A stretch of DNA of 64,000 nt. Source: Bostrychus sinensis. Lineage: Eukaryota > Chordata > Actinopteri > Gobiiformes > Eleotridae. The stretch's first letter is position 1, and each line of letters begins with the position of its first letter. Shown here piece after piece: positions 35,346 to 47,832 of this stretch. The translations under genes and the position numbers were made by a program. Below the pieces are notes generated by a model. It was not told the origin of the DNA. It saw nothing but the letters and a program-made list of their open reading frames with translations, and searched no databases. Location: assembly GCA_020698575.1 (NCBI GenBank), contig CM036243.1, forward strand, positions 22,332,403-22,396,402. The letters run 5' to 3'.

Positions 35346-37028
35346 GTGGCTGGAAATGCAAGTGGAAAAGTCAACATCGTAATTAATAAGGCATGCATTG
35401 TTCATGCATCAAAATAATAGACATTCTGTGGTAATGTTGCAGAAATTCTGGTAAGTTGACATGCCTTGTTTTTGAAAATAGTGGCACAAGCCAGTATTTT
35501 CAGACTATATCCAGACGTATGAATACACAGCACAGTAGGTTAGTGGGTTATTCTGATCAAAGAGTCAGATATTTGTACAATGTGAAAGCAACTTATTAGT
35601 GGTATTCAAATATTTGCCACAGGCCCATAGTGAGAGCCCTGTGGTTAACCCGCAAGGACTACCCTCAACAATGTGAAGTTAAAGAGTTTGATAAACCTGG
35701 CTGTCTATGCATTTCACCAAGGATGAGTTCACTCAGAGGTTACACATATACACATAATTTGGTATCTACATAATTGTGCAATGCTGCTCTTTAGCCACTG
35801 AGTGGAAGCACTAAGCTGCCAACATGAATTGAAAGTGTGTATCTGTGGCCAAGGGAAAGTGAATCTCACCCCTGCATTCACTCCAATCAAGAAATGTACC
35901 AAGCAAATTTATATTTGAAAATGTTATGGGAGGTCTTCTGTTCTCAGAGACTTTCAGCCCCAACAGATTCAATTAGTGAGAATTTCCTACAATAAACTTT
36001 CACTGTGTCTATTAGTGGTTTATGTTTTTGCTCCCATTGGTTAGTTTGTTTTAATAGAATTTAAAACATTTCAGAAAAAGTCAGTTGGATATTAGACAAA
36101 AGAAGATTTTGGGGTGTTTGGTGTGGATCCAGAACATCATCTGGATCCAGGATTTTATTACCGGTCTCATTAACATTGTAAATTTTGTCTGTTAGCAACA
36201 TTAGTAACAGTAGTAGCATTGTTAGTTTTCTAGTTTATTCCAGTAATTAAAGCATCTGCACTTGATACAGAAAGTCCAGAGTTCAAGTCCCAGCTGGCAA
36301 GCAAAATCTGATCTGTGCTCTCCAAGTGCTTCTAGTTTTAACATATGATTACAAAACAATGACTAATTAATGTACCGCTTTGCAATTACTGCATAAAGTA
36401 AAAAACGTCTAAACAACAAATTTTAATCTTTGAATTCTTTGAAATCTTTGAGTCTTTGAATTCAATACATTTATACTAATTATGACTTATTGCTTGATAC
36501 TATGTAGTATGATGTCTTCTGCAGTCTGTGGTTCAACAATTTTTAATCACTTCTGGTTAAACAGCTTGCTTGTTACCTTTGATGTGAGGATGACGCATTG
36601 TGGTCTATTTATGTACAGCAGGCCTATATTATCTGTTATTTATGATATTTTTTTATTGTTTTGTCTTCACACATGTTACATACAGGAATGTAATGAGAAA
36701 AATGTGGATACTGACATTTTATATTTAGGCATTTTCAGTTTTCAGCTGCATGTAAAGCAGAAGAAGGAAACATATGTACATGAAGTCCATTTACAGTGGT
36801 TTCAAGGATAACTGTATTGCATCACTGACTTGTTTGTGAGAAAATGTACTGTTGGCTGATGATAGTGACAGATGTGAAGGCGTGCATTTGAAAGTGGTAG
36901 GTTTGTTCATGGGTTAGTGTCTGTTAGCAAGACAACTCAAAAAGTAATGATCAAATTTTAATAACATGCTCAGGAAAAGTCAGTAATAGGGCCAAAGAAA
37001 TGGTTAGATTTTGGTGTGGATTTGAAAC
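35346..37028. other. Intergenic stretch, nothing recognised
   Basis: AT-rich. Near 36270-36290 there is a gttcaagtccc motif resembling a tRNA B box (possible decayed SINE), but no A box or fold is convincing. No gene is seen. Confidence 0.25.
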
Positions 37029-37030
37029 TA

Positions 37031-38254
37031 CAGTGGCAAGCAAAAGTATGTACCCCCTTAGCATGTTTCCTTTATTGTTGCCTTACAACCTGGAATTTTA
37101 ATGGATCATTGTGAGGTTCATGTTAGTCACTTTACATCATATGACAACAACTATGAAAATGCAAAAAATAAATAAATAAAAATTATTGTGAAGCAAATTA
37201 GGAATATGACAGAAAAACAGAAAACCTGAGTGTGCAAAAGTATTTACTCCCTTTTTAAAAAGGCCCCTAAATGAGACCCAGTGTTACTCACCCTCAGAAG
37301 TCACAGAAATAGTTAGATAAGGTTGGCCTGACTGCAATTCAACTGTCATTATGCCACAAAACACAATTTAATCCATCATTACAACATGTAAAAGTTAAGG
37401 AACCACACCAAACCTGCTTAAAGAGGACCATCTAAAACTCACAAACCGGGCAAAGAGTGCATTCATCAGAGAGGCAACAATAAGACCAAAGGTGACCCTG
37501 AAAGAGCTGCAGAGCTCCACAGCAGAGACTGTTGTATCTGTCCACAGGACCACTCTGAACCATACACTCCACAGAGCTGGGCTGTGTGGAGGTGTGGCCA
37601 TTGCTTGATGAAAATAATAACATAACATGTTTGTGTTTGCCAAAAGGCACGTGGGAGACTCTCTAAATACGAGAAGGTCCTCTGTCCAGATACAGTTAAA
37701 ATGAGCCATCAATGAAAGATGCTATGTGTAGCACAAACCTAGCACCTGACTGTGCCCCCTCTCTAAAGTGACGCCTGGTGATGGCAGTGCCTTCTGGGGG
37801 ATATTTGTCATTGGTAGGGCCTGGGAAACTGCTCAGAACTGAAGGAATGAAGGATGGGACTAAACACAGGAAAAATTTTAAAGAAAACTACTCAAACAGT
37901 GCTGTACAATACATCCAACCTGAAGGAGCTTAAGCTGTTTTTAGATGAAGAATGAGCACAAATCCCAGTGATTTTATGAACCAAGCTCATAAACACATCC
38001 TAGAAAAGTTGGAGCTGAAAGTCCTTCAGAAGGTGGCTCTACAGAGGACTATCTTGAGGGGGTACATATTTTTGCACGCTCAAGTTTTCTGTAATATTTC
38101 TAATTTGCTTCACACAAAAAAAAAAGTTTACATTTTATAGTTGTTGTCATGTGATGACTGACATGAACCTCTCAATGATCCATTTAAATTCCAGGTTGTA
38201 AGGCAACAATAACGGAAAAATACTAAGGGGGGTACATACTTTTGCTTGCCACTG
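37031..38254 (+). mobile_element. Tc1/mariner element, internally deleted
   Basis: The ends are CAGTGGCAAGCAAAAGTATG (37031) and its inverted copy, catacttttgcttgccactg (ending 38254). Both are flanked by TA, the Tc1/mariner target. On the plus strand 37425-37600 encodes part of a transposase helix-turn-helix region: KLTNRAKSAFIREATIRPKV, TLKELQSSTAETVVSVHRTT. The catalytic part is missing or unreadable, so the copy is dead. Confidence 0.85.
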
Positions 38255-38904
38255 TACATTTGAATTCAGGAGTTAAGATTTTACATTTTTGATTTTTGAG
38301 ACAGATACCAACCCAGCCATAAGGGGCCAGTAAAGGGAGAAATAATTAATAGTTTGTTTGTTTTTTAAGAGGAGGTATATTTAGAAGATTATTTGGAGGT
38401 GACTGGATGAAGTCAGCTATAGGGACTGTTTACAAGAATTGCTGTCAGAAAACCTAAAACCCGTCTACCTGCAACACTCCAGCCACATCATTGATAAATC
38501 TACCACAGGTTTAAACTCAAAACAGCAGTCATCTTATTGTCATGACAGTTGTGTAAGATTGTATGGCTACATTTAACCCTTTTTAATAAGTGTTGTCAGT
38601 AGTCAGCCAAACAGTGGTTAGAGATGACACAATATATTTTTTTTTTTTTATGGTTTCTGCAAATGACATTGAGCACTTTTATAAGCTGCAGTTTGAATGA
38701 GTCACGCAGCCTCTCTATGTTGCCGTCTGTCTAATCACAGCGATGATAGTTGTCCTGCTGTGGCATCAAGAGCACAGTGTGGCTCTACTGAGAGAGAAGA
38801 GGGATTTCATGAGTCTAAAATAAAAGTTAAGTATTAACTCCGGACCGAGAAGGAAGAGCAGGACCATGTCCAATCAAAGCCCATATGTAGACTAACCAAT
38901 ATTA

Positions 38905-39288
38905 ACAAGATTTCTTTTTAATAGCTTTAGTCAGACACAGTCGTCGCTCTAATTCATCCCAAAGGTGTTCTGTTGGGTTGAGGTCAGGACTCTGTGCAGC
39001 CCAGTCAAGTTCTTCCACACCAAACTCACTCATCCATGTCTTTATGGCCCGTGCTTTGTGCACTGGTGCAGTCATGTTGGAACAGGAAGTGGCCATCCCC
39101 AAACTGTTCCCACAAAGTTGGGAGCATAGAAGTGTTCAAAATCTCTTGGTCTGCTGAAGCATTCAGAGTTCCTTTTACTGGAACTAAGGGGCCAAGCCCA
39201 GTTCCTGAAAGCAACCCCACACCATAAACTGAATTTATTATTTTTTTATTTTTTTAGCTGGGTGAGCAAATACTTTTGGCTATATAGT
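38905..39288 (-). pseudogene. Tc1/mariner transposase C-terminal remnant
   Basis: The minus strand encodes SEFGVEELDWAAQSPDLNPT followed by EHLWDELERRLC, the last acidic block of a Tc1-type DDE domain. In another frame upstream it has FLFQHDCTSAQ, so it is frameshifted. A terminal repeat (gggtgagcaaatacttttgg...) ends near 39288. The left end is truncated. It is the same family as 49029-49548. Confidence 0.75.
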
Positions 39289-42250
39289 CTAGGTGTGCAG
39301 CCACTCAGGCAGGTGTAACGTTGTCTAAAGAAAAGCTCCTTTGTATTCACACAAAGACTTAGCAACTTGAAGATGTAAAAGTTTAATCAGACTAACACTG
39401 GTTACTGGGGCATACTTCCGTGAAGCGCAGTGTGGATCTGACAACAGAGGTCCTTTGAGACAAATGGGACAATTCACTAAAAAATCTGTGACAATTTATA
39501 CTGTGTTAGATATTTGAACTACTTTTTGATCCATGTAACTTTTTCAGTATCATCACATTTTTATTTGCTGCAGTGCTGTGAACTACTATGGCAGGCTACA
39601 GGAACACTTAAAACTTGAAAAAAATCGTAAATAGCCGAATCCTAACTTTGTATTCCAAGGGCTTGAACTTGAATGGCCTACTCCATCAGTGGGGCTCAGG
39701 CATCTATAAGAAAAAGAAGAGTAATACTATTGATTCAGAAAGTTATCAGAGACACTAACTTAAGTTCTTTGCAGATATACTGTAACGCATGCTAGGTTTG
39801 AAAGAAAATTGCACTGACAAAAGTCTACGGGAGAACAAAGCAAAGATTCTGGATCATGTTTGTCATAACATAGCAGTCACAACTCAGTAAACCTCACAAC
39901 AAGTTGGAGTTACAGGGGACTCAGCAGAAAAAACAGTGCTGTCAGTCACACACACTTTATTGCTTTGTATCAAAGTTTATCTCCCAAAAGCTTTTTAATC
40001 CCAGTTAGATTAGAGAGATACGTTATTGATCCTGAAGGAAATTCTGACCTTCAGTTTGACTGAGGGACATAAGAAGACAAGTGCAAAACCAAAACAGCTT
40101 TTTATTGTCTGGCTACAAAGCAATATAAAATCACAGATGAATCATGTTCAGCTGTTGTGTACACATTAACAATATTAAAACACCTTTTTGAAAATGCAAA
40201 CGTGTGCCTTGCAGTTTAAGCTGAAACTTCTCGGCAGAGTTTGAAAAAGATTAAACCAAGAGCTCTCTTGATGAATAAAATTGTCCTTTGCTGAAAACAT
40301 GGCTAAAAAAAGTTTAAATCTACCCTGTATTTCCTCCTTTTATGTTAACTAAAGCTAATGAAATGCACATACTAAATATCAATTATTTTATCAGATTTTC
40401 ATCAAATTTCCTTAATATACTGTATGTAAACTCTACCCAGTGTTTCTTGCCTACTTTTATTTATTTTTTTAAATAATGATATGAACATAATAAAGTAGTT
40501 GATTAACTTGATATAACTTAACACTAAACAGCATATACTAATATGAATATGTATCTTTATTTATATTTAATTAACACAATTTAATTCAGCCTGATCCCAC
40601 TATTTACAGTGTAATTATTTGTATTATTTTATTCTTTTAATCATATTAAAAACTGAATATGCACTTTCCATTTTACTGTGCTTTGTGAGCATTATTTCCC
40701 TGTCATTATATGGAAAGGATTGAGAAGGACTGAGAATGTTATTTTGTATAGATTGTTTTACCGCAGTATTATAAATTATATAAATTAAGATTTTGTGGAG
40801 AGGTTTTAATTATTCTTATTATCTTGACCTCTGTCTGACAACAACTAGAGTCTCCTCCAGCCCTCTCAATCACATCTGACAGACTCTTAATGTTTCATGA
40901 TTGTTCCCATGCAGGAAAATGGTGGAGGTCAACTAACTGAGGATGTGCCAGAAATATAATAGCAGGCAGTGCACAGACAGAGAGTCTTTTAAGATCAATA
41001 CAACTGGTCTAGGACTATAGCATCATGGATTTTTGAAATTCAAATCCCTTTTTGCAGGTTTGCCAGCAGCACACAGTTTTCTTCTGATCACAATTCAAAT
41101 TGAGGGTTGAAAACTTAATGAATAAAGAGACATTTTGTCCAAATTTTAGATATAATGTACTATATATATAAAATAAACATATATGATGAGCTCTCTGTCA
41201 AAATATCACAATATTATTGCCAAACAATTTAGATTTTTGGACCAAAAACCAAACTGTTGTCTATGAACATAGGATTTAGTCATTTCCAAAACGGTGTGAG
41301 TGCATATATTGTAACTGCTATTTTTTTTTTTTTACCTGTGCCCAAGAGAAGAACAGTTCAGGAACCAAACTGGTCTCAAGTACTTCAACACTATAGCATT
41401 AAGTATCTCCCACTTAAACACAGAGAGACAATCTCGTTTCTGCCTTTTCCTCATCAACGCACCATGTTGATCTTTGACATATTTTACATATTGTTTCAGT
41501 ATATAATTAATTACACCATTCTGTTATATTTCTGGGTTTTAAAAAAAAGCATATTGCATTTTTCTTATTTAAAAGCCAATCTAAAGGTCAATCAGAGTAA
41601 CTGTAAAACTCATGGCCCTGCTGACAAAGCAGAGCAACAGTCAACCACTGTTCTTTGTGCAGGGTGCTCTCTGTTCATTGTTTATAGAAGTAAATTGTTT
41701 TTAATGGTAGTTTAGCTGAACATTTTAAAGCCCGTGCCAAATAGCCAGCTGTGTTAAAGTAAATCTATCATGAATGTACTCTAGGTCTTATAGTCACATG
41801 CAGGTAAAATGCATATTTTTATATTTATTTTTTTCTTGTATATTTTTCTGTTATAGACGTTGACTTCACTTTGAGTGCTAAAGTTGCTGAGGACTGAGAT
41901 GAATAGGTGCAATATCCTCTTTGAAATGTTATACACTGACAGATGAAGGCCCCCTGTGGTTCACACTCTTTTTCTTATAAAACACACAACAAACAACACA
42001 TGTAAACTGTTGTGTTGTTACCAGTTAACATTATGTTCAGTATTGCATAAAATAGATTTTTATGTTTGTTAAATTCATTAGACAGCAATAGGTATGGGAT
42101 GGAAACCAATATGAAGGTACAAGTATACTGTTGTATTAAAATGTCACAATATCAATACAGTTAGAATTTGCAGTCACACTGTATTGGCTGAGTTGACTCT
42201 TAACAGCTGAAATTGGATCACAGTGGTAATTTTATTTTATTTTAATTACA
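39289..42250. other. Long intergenic stretch with LINE tail at 40005-40060
   Basis: At 40005-40060 the minus strand ends 'gaatttccttcaggatcaataacg', the usual 3' tail of fish LINEs. The remainder is AT-rich. A plus-strand frame of 152 codons at 41257-41715 begins at a non-ATG codon and has no recognisable domain. No gene is supported. Confidence 0.3.
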
Positions 42251-42251
<1 letters not shown>

Positions 42252-42297
<46 letters not shown>

Positions 42298-42305
42298 TTC
42301 TCTCT
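42252..42305. repeat. (CT)n microsatellite
   Basis: Nearly pure CT dinucleotides over about 50 bases, followed by T-rich tracts at 42369-42402. Confidence 0.9.
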
Positions 42306-42640
42306 AAATAGCAATTTTTAAACTCTTACTCCAACAGATGGTAAGACAAAATTTACTTTAATAACTCTTTTTTTTTTTTTTATTATTTTTTTTTTTTTTT
42401 TATTGCTATTATGCACAGACACTTACCATGACAAAAGCATACAAAAACAAGACAACTGCAGAAAATTTGGACGGGTGTGGAAGTGTGTGCATGTGGGTCT
42501 GTGAATAGTGAGAATAAATCTATTGCAGTAAACGTCAACAAGAACAAAACAATACTGATAATATGAACTTGCATTTAAAATAAATTAATACTAACTCTTT
42601 AGATATTTATTATCATTGTCATTTATTTCCAACTCTAAAC

Positions 42641-42922
42641 TAGGGCTACTCATTATGCTGCAAATGTATTGTTATTGCAATATTGGTAAAAACAAAATCT
42701 GTATCATAAGAAGTAAAATGTATCGCAATAAAGTTGTGGTCTACTATCTGACAGAAATTGTCATCAACTAAGTTTCTGGAACTCTAAAGCATCCTTGTAT
42801 CTCCTCATAGTTTAAAATCAAATTGTGCCAGTAAGTCTTTAGTGCTTTTTATTGGCAGCCAGTCAAATTGTTATTGTAATATTCACCATATTCCATATTT
42901 TTCTGTTATTGTGCAGCCTTAT
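42641..42922. mobile_element. hAT-type miniature, second copy of the 17.96 kb family
   Basis: It starts tagggctactcattatgctgc and ends ttattgtgcagcctta, with internal tattgttattgcaatattgg and atgtatcgcaataaagttgt. These match the order of motifs in the element at 17959-18405. Ends are degraded and no target duplication is clear. Confidence 0.55.
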
Positions 42923-43125
42923 ACCCAAACTCAACAAATGCTACGTCCAGTGACTGCTCTAGCTGCTTTTACTGAGAGGAATACTTCTTACATACAAAGA
43001 GTGTGCATTTTTGTGTGTGAGATATTAATGGACAAACGAGGAGAGTGGTATATGCATTAGCCATTCCACATATGTATGTGCATGGAAATGAGCTCTTTAA
43101 GTAAAGGTCACAGTCGTATTTATAC

Positions 43126-43296
43126 CTTTCAGAGGAAAGTGATGGTTCCTCTGTTCTTGTGAAGCATAAATGAGTGGGACTTTAAGGTCTTGTGTCAGGA
43201 GACTTTTTCTCTGGACCATCTCTTGGTGCAGTGAACTGTTATAGTCAGTGACAGCTAAATCCCTGGTGATTCTCTCTCTGTCCACAGTCAGTGGCA
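43126..43296 (-). CDS. Orphan coding-like exon, gene unknown
   Basis: A 171-nt minus-strand segment bounded by acceptor cccacacacag and donor AAAG/gtataaat is open in one frame, with balanced composition: PLTVDRERITRDLAVTDYNS, SLHQEMVQRKSLLTQDLKVP, LIYASQEQRNHHFPLK. The phases (2 + 168 + 1) are consistent with an internal exon. The frame stays open upstream past the acceptor to an ATG at 43318 (MASNPHT), so a single-exon start is also possible. I cannot place it in a family or find partner exons. It could be part of an unresolved gene or a decayed exon. Confidence 0.35.
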
Positions 43297-43390
43297 CTGT
43301 GTGTGGGTTTGAAGCCACTTGATTGACAATTGTGTATGTAAATTAAAGAGCTAAGGGCTACTGAACTTTCAGTACAGCACACTGATACTG

Positions 43391-43490
43391 CATATTCATT
43401 TGGCAAAGGTTTTATGCCGGACATCCTTTCTGATACAACCTCTCTATTTATCCAGGCTTGGGGCCGACATACTGGCTTGTGACTTTTTGT
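43391..43490. repeat. LINE-derived repeat (family 1, copy 1)
   Basis: The string ggttttatgccggacatcct with atttatccaggcttggggcc and actggcttgtgact is a common fish interspersed repeat. A second copy lies at 46255-46375. Confidence 0.5.
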
Positions 43491-44514
43491 GGCTGGATTA
43501 CTTCATAATGAGATTCTAACTAATACATATTCATGATTATAAGAGACTTTCTTTTGCCATATTAATTTGTGCATAATGAAGTTTACTTAATCCTCGTAAC
43601 GACCTTAACAATGGTTCTCTTGTTAGCACAGTCTGTGTTTGCTCAGTGCTGCTGTGTGAAAAGGGTTATTTAAGCAATGAAGGAGAGTGAAGTTGACATC
43701 TCGTCTGCAATCATTAAAAAGATGGGCCGTCTCCCAAGACCTTTCCCATAACACAAACACACACAGCACTCTGAAGATGTCTGGCTTATTAAAAACTACT
43801 TAATCTGTGACTCATGGCATGAAGCTGATTAAAATAGAGACATACTGCATTTTAAATGATTAACTAGCCACTTTCCTCCTCACATAAAGGGTATATGGGG
43901 AAATTGAAAAGTAGTGATGTGTATATGCATTTAGCTGTTTGTAGCAGGGTGTGAATGTGTTGGTCAATTTTCTCTACATCCTCTCTTTATTTACAAACCT
44001 TAGTCCCCACATTTGAATTAGGTGAAAATTTGTAATAGAATGACATAACCACACCTGTGACATGTGAAACATACAGGAATAAGCACTATTTAACTTTGAC
44101 AAGAAGGTTTTCACCTGCATCAATTTGTGTGTTTGTTTGTTTGAGTGTTAGAAAGATAACTCAAAAAGTAATTTTGGGATTTGGATTAAATTTCCAGGTG
44201 AGTAATGGGCCAAGGAAAAAATGATTTTGTTTGAGTGTCTCTGTTCTGCACCATTGCGATGGTAAAATATACTACCTACAGCCACAAGGGGTCAGTATGG
44301 TTTAGTGAAAATGTTTCGTTTTAATTGATGTAAAATTGAACACAGCATGGCACACTCATTTTATAATCTTAGATTATGGTGAATGATCTGAACAAGGCTT
44401 TATACCTGAAACGACATTTTAAAATAAATCTCTTGACATATAGAACAACTGAGTGTGTGATGCTGAGCTGACACAGTTGGACTACCAACATCATGCATTA
44501 TTTTCCCGCTTACA

Positions 44515-44600
44515 ATTGTGAGGGCTTTGTGGCTCAATGGATAGAACATTTTCCCTACTATATCTTAACTATTAGCGAGTTAGGATCAATGTCTTGGTCT
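44515..44600 (+). repeat. tRNA-like SINE fragment
   Basis: The string ggctttgtggctcaatggat resembles a tRNA A-box head. A related segment is seen inverted at about 57095-57180 (ttttgtggcttgatgg ... gagtttaagtcc). The B box in this copy is poor. Confidence 0.3.
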
Positions 44601-46250
44601 ACTGTAGCTGAATATGTGTCACTGTGGGTAAGCATTTGCATCATGGCTTGAGCTTTCCTCGCACTTGTTATTCTTTCAGTTTACAGCAGACTATTTCTGT
44701 TGGGCATTTTGCACAATTTTCATAAATTACCAGAAGTGTGTTTTACACATCACTTGACAGGCATTGTGAACACATCATTTATTTTGAATAGCCTCAAACA
44801 CATGCAAAGCACCTCGAGAAAAAAAAAAAAAAAAAAAAAAAAAAACACCACAGATACATCATTTTGGGATGGATGTGTTTCTCATTACTGTAGCATGTAC
44901 TATCCTGACCACAGAGCAGGGAGAGAGTGTAAAGTCGTAGCGACCTTCCTGCACTACTGTAGATGTTGATGACATAAAGCAAGTATAACAACAATCTATG
45001 GAAACCCTTAAAAGCAATCACAACACGTTCAGTATCTGTCAGTGACAATAATTAAATCAGCAATGTAACCACAGATAGAAAAAAAAAACAGATACAAAAA
45101 AAAAAACAGCTTGGAGCAGTGAGGATCAATGGGGTCAATGAGAGCAGGGGGGCAGATGTGTGTGACAAAATTATCCTGTTAGTCAAATGAAACTGTCTAA
45201 TATCAAATAACATAAACTTATAGGCACACAAAGACAAACACAATTGTAATGGCAGAGCTCAAATCCACTGTAAACAAACTGTTGATAATAACACTGCAAT
45301 GTCCAGCTCAATTTACAAGCACTGACGCTATAAAATATACACAAAGCCATCCCACCACAAATGGCCATGCAAACGCTCAGGTAGGCAGTGTGTTGAGTGC
45401 TGCCGAGCTACATCTATTTGCACTAAAACACTGAGCAGGCAAATTCTCACATTGCCTTTGGCTGTAACAAGTGTGTAAAAGGTTTAATAATACGACTACT
45501 TTTCAAACAGAGATCACAGTCGGCTAATACCCAGAACTGTCACAGTCATATACAGTAACAAACCAAATGTCAATAACAAGTACATTTATATACAGTAAAG
45601 GTATCATCAAGTGTCTGTGACATGTTTTAAGAGGCAATTACACAAATAAAATGTAAGGCTGTTTGTAGCTAGGACTATTTTTGTCAGTATTGTTGTCTTC
45701 CCTGCAGGTTTCAATGTTTTATGGTACTTATGGTTAATGTTTTTGTTGACCAAGTACATAAATTCCCTTCAGTACATTCTGTTTTTTGGCTGTACAAGTT
45801 TCATGCAAATTTATCTTCTTCTTAAGAACCAGAAGTATGTTTTGCAGATTATTTCAGAAAGTTAGAAAGGTACTCAATGTATAACCAATGAATAACTCTA
45901 ATAAGGTGATGCATATTCCTCCAACTGAAGCTGTACTGTATGTATATACATAGCAAATACTTTTATGTTGAGTAAGACAGTGACAACTGTACCATGTATG
46001 ACTTTGGTTCAGATTTGCAATAGCCCTTCTTTTACAGCTCACACGCATATAAAACTATTTAGACTATTGTTTTGGATCACACAAGCTTTCCAGTCAATGC
46101 TTCTAAAGGGTTTGTCACTGACTTCATGTTGTAAAGTCATTTTTATAGACCTCTTCCTGAATCCTATGAATATATCTGAATATATCTTTCCTTTCAGCCT
46201 TTCTCTTCCTGGTTTGCCACAGTAAATCATCTGCCTCCTAGCGTGCAGTG
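44600..46250. other. Intergenic stretch, low-complexity tracts only
   Basis: Contains an A27 tract at about 44819-44845. No coding exon or named repeat is seen. Confidence 0.3.
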
Positions 46251-46254
46251 ATTC

Positions 46255-46375
46255 ACCAATTGATGTGGCATAGGTTTTACACCAAATGTCCTTCCTGACA
46301 CATTCCTCTCCATTTATCCGGGCTTGGGACCAGCACAAGGAGTATACTGGCTTGTGTCTCTTTCTGGCCAGATTG
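46255..46375. repeat. LINE-derived repeat (family 1, copy 2)
   Basis: It shares taggttttacaccaaatgtc, atttatccgggcttgggacc and actggcttgtgtct with the copy at 43391-43490, allowing for substitutions. Confidence 0.5.
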
Positions 46376-46836
46376 TGTGTTTAAAAGCATGTTTCCAAAT
46401 ATATATGTTTACAATGGACATGACATATTGTCTCTACACAGCCGAGAAAAATAGTGGTTTGTTAGTTTCAATGTCCGTTCTCATTCCTGGATCTTATTGA
46501 GTACTGGATCTTGCCCAAACCACTTTAGTTAATGCCGGACATGCTATATGGCATATCAATTGAAAGCCAGAGAAAAAGGGGTGTAAATGTGCTTGTGTGT
46601 ATTTTGAAGCCAAGAGTGGTGGAAAAGGCACTTATTCACAATGATGAGATGGGAAGAAAAATTGCATTTCACATATTGCGTGGTGACCTATTCCACCACA
46701 GAAACCCATCACCTGAATATTTACATTGTAATATGAGCCAAGATGTTGCTATGCATTCATAATGAGCCCCCATTGGATGTCTCAGGTGTGCACATTTTGT
46801 TCAGATATATAACTCAATATTAAAGCTGTGTTTTGT

Positions 46837-46842
46837 TTTATT
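46837..46842 (-). promoter_or_regulatory. sstr5 polyadenylation signal (candidate)
   Basis: An AATAAA on the minus strand lies 25 bases after the sstr5 stop codon. So close a signal would give a very short 3' UTR, so another may be used. Confidence 0.3.
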
Positions 46843-46866
46843 TTTTTCATTGTCCACTGGTGACCG

Positions 46867-47799
46867 TTACTGTTGTGGAGCTACAGAAGCAGACGATGGG
46901 GTGGTCAGTGCGGTAACTGTGGGAGGTTCTTCCTGGTTAACAATGGTGATGTTAGTCTTTTTAGCGCTCGGTCCAGTGTCTAAGCCAGGGGAGAGGGACT
47001 GACCGGGAGGAGAGAAGCGGTGCAGGTCCGCAGCAGCGTGGGACATAGGAGATCCAGGGGGCTGCGGGGAGATCTGTGGAGAAATTTTGTACTTATTAAT
47101 GAAATTTAATAAAATGAAAAATAAGATGTTTTACTTACATCTTGTATGTGCTGATGAACTAGATCCTGATGAAATAATTCATTTATGATTTATTTTATTT
47201 GTAATTATTTTTAGGATTATTTAATATTATGTCACATTTGAAATAAATAAATGCTTGAACTATTTCATTGTGTGTACACTATATGCATTTTACTGTTAGG
47301 GGAATGATTCAAAAATTTTTCACTCTACTTAGATCAGAACATAGTGACGAGCAATTAGGTTTTGACTCAATAGCACTGTCTACTGGTGAAACACAGCATT
47401 ACACATACTTAATTTAACAGTGTAATGGCTAAAGTACATTACGGATCTGATGTCTCTCTCTGTCTCGTTTAGCTTCTAGAAATGTTATGACATCGTGTGA
47501 ACACAACCTGTTGTTGCTGGGTTTCAGATGGTGTCACAACCTTCTTTAGGCCTGTAGTGTTTATTTGAGGTGGTGGGGCAGGCAAAATGGCTATTACTCA
47601 TTTGCAGCTTTTTTGTGTAGTGGGATAAATATAGCGAGATCTGTCACTTTTATAAATGATGAGGTTCCAGATTTGTGAATTGGTGATATTTCTTGTGTAT
47701 TTCTGTTTTCAAAAGAAATATCCAAAATCTGCAAATGTTGAACCTGATCATTTATACTGTATTTGTGATAAGGTCCATGATCTCTCTATTGTACCTCAC

Positions 47800-47832
<33 letters not shown>

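Noticed and set aside
36250..36300. tRNA-like B box (gttcaagtccc).
   Set aside because: No A box at the right distance and no cloverleaf can be drawn; at best a decayed SINE.
41257..41715. 152-codon plus-strand frame.
   Set aside because: Starts at a non-ATG codon, is hydrophobic/AT-driven, has no splice support and no recognisable domain.
46532..46762. 76-codon plus-strand frame opposite the sstr5 3' side.
   Set aside because: No similarity recognised, no splice sites of note; probably chance.
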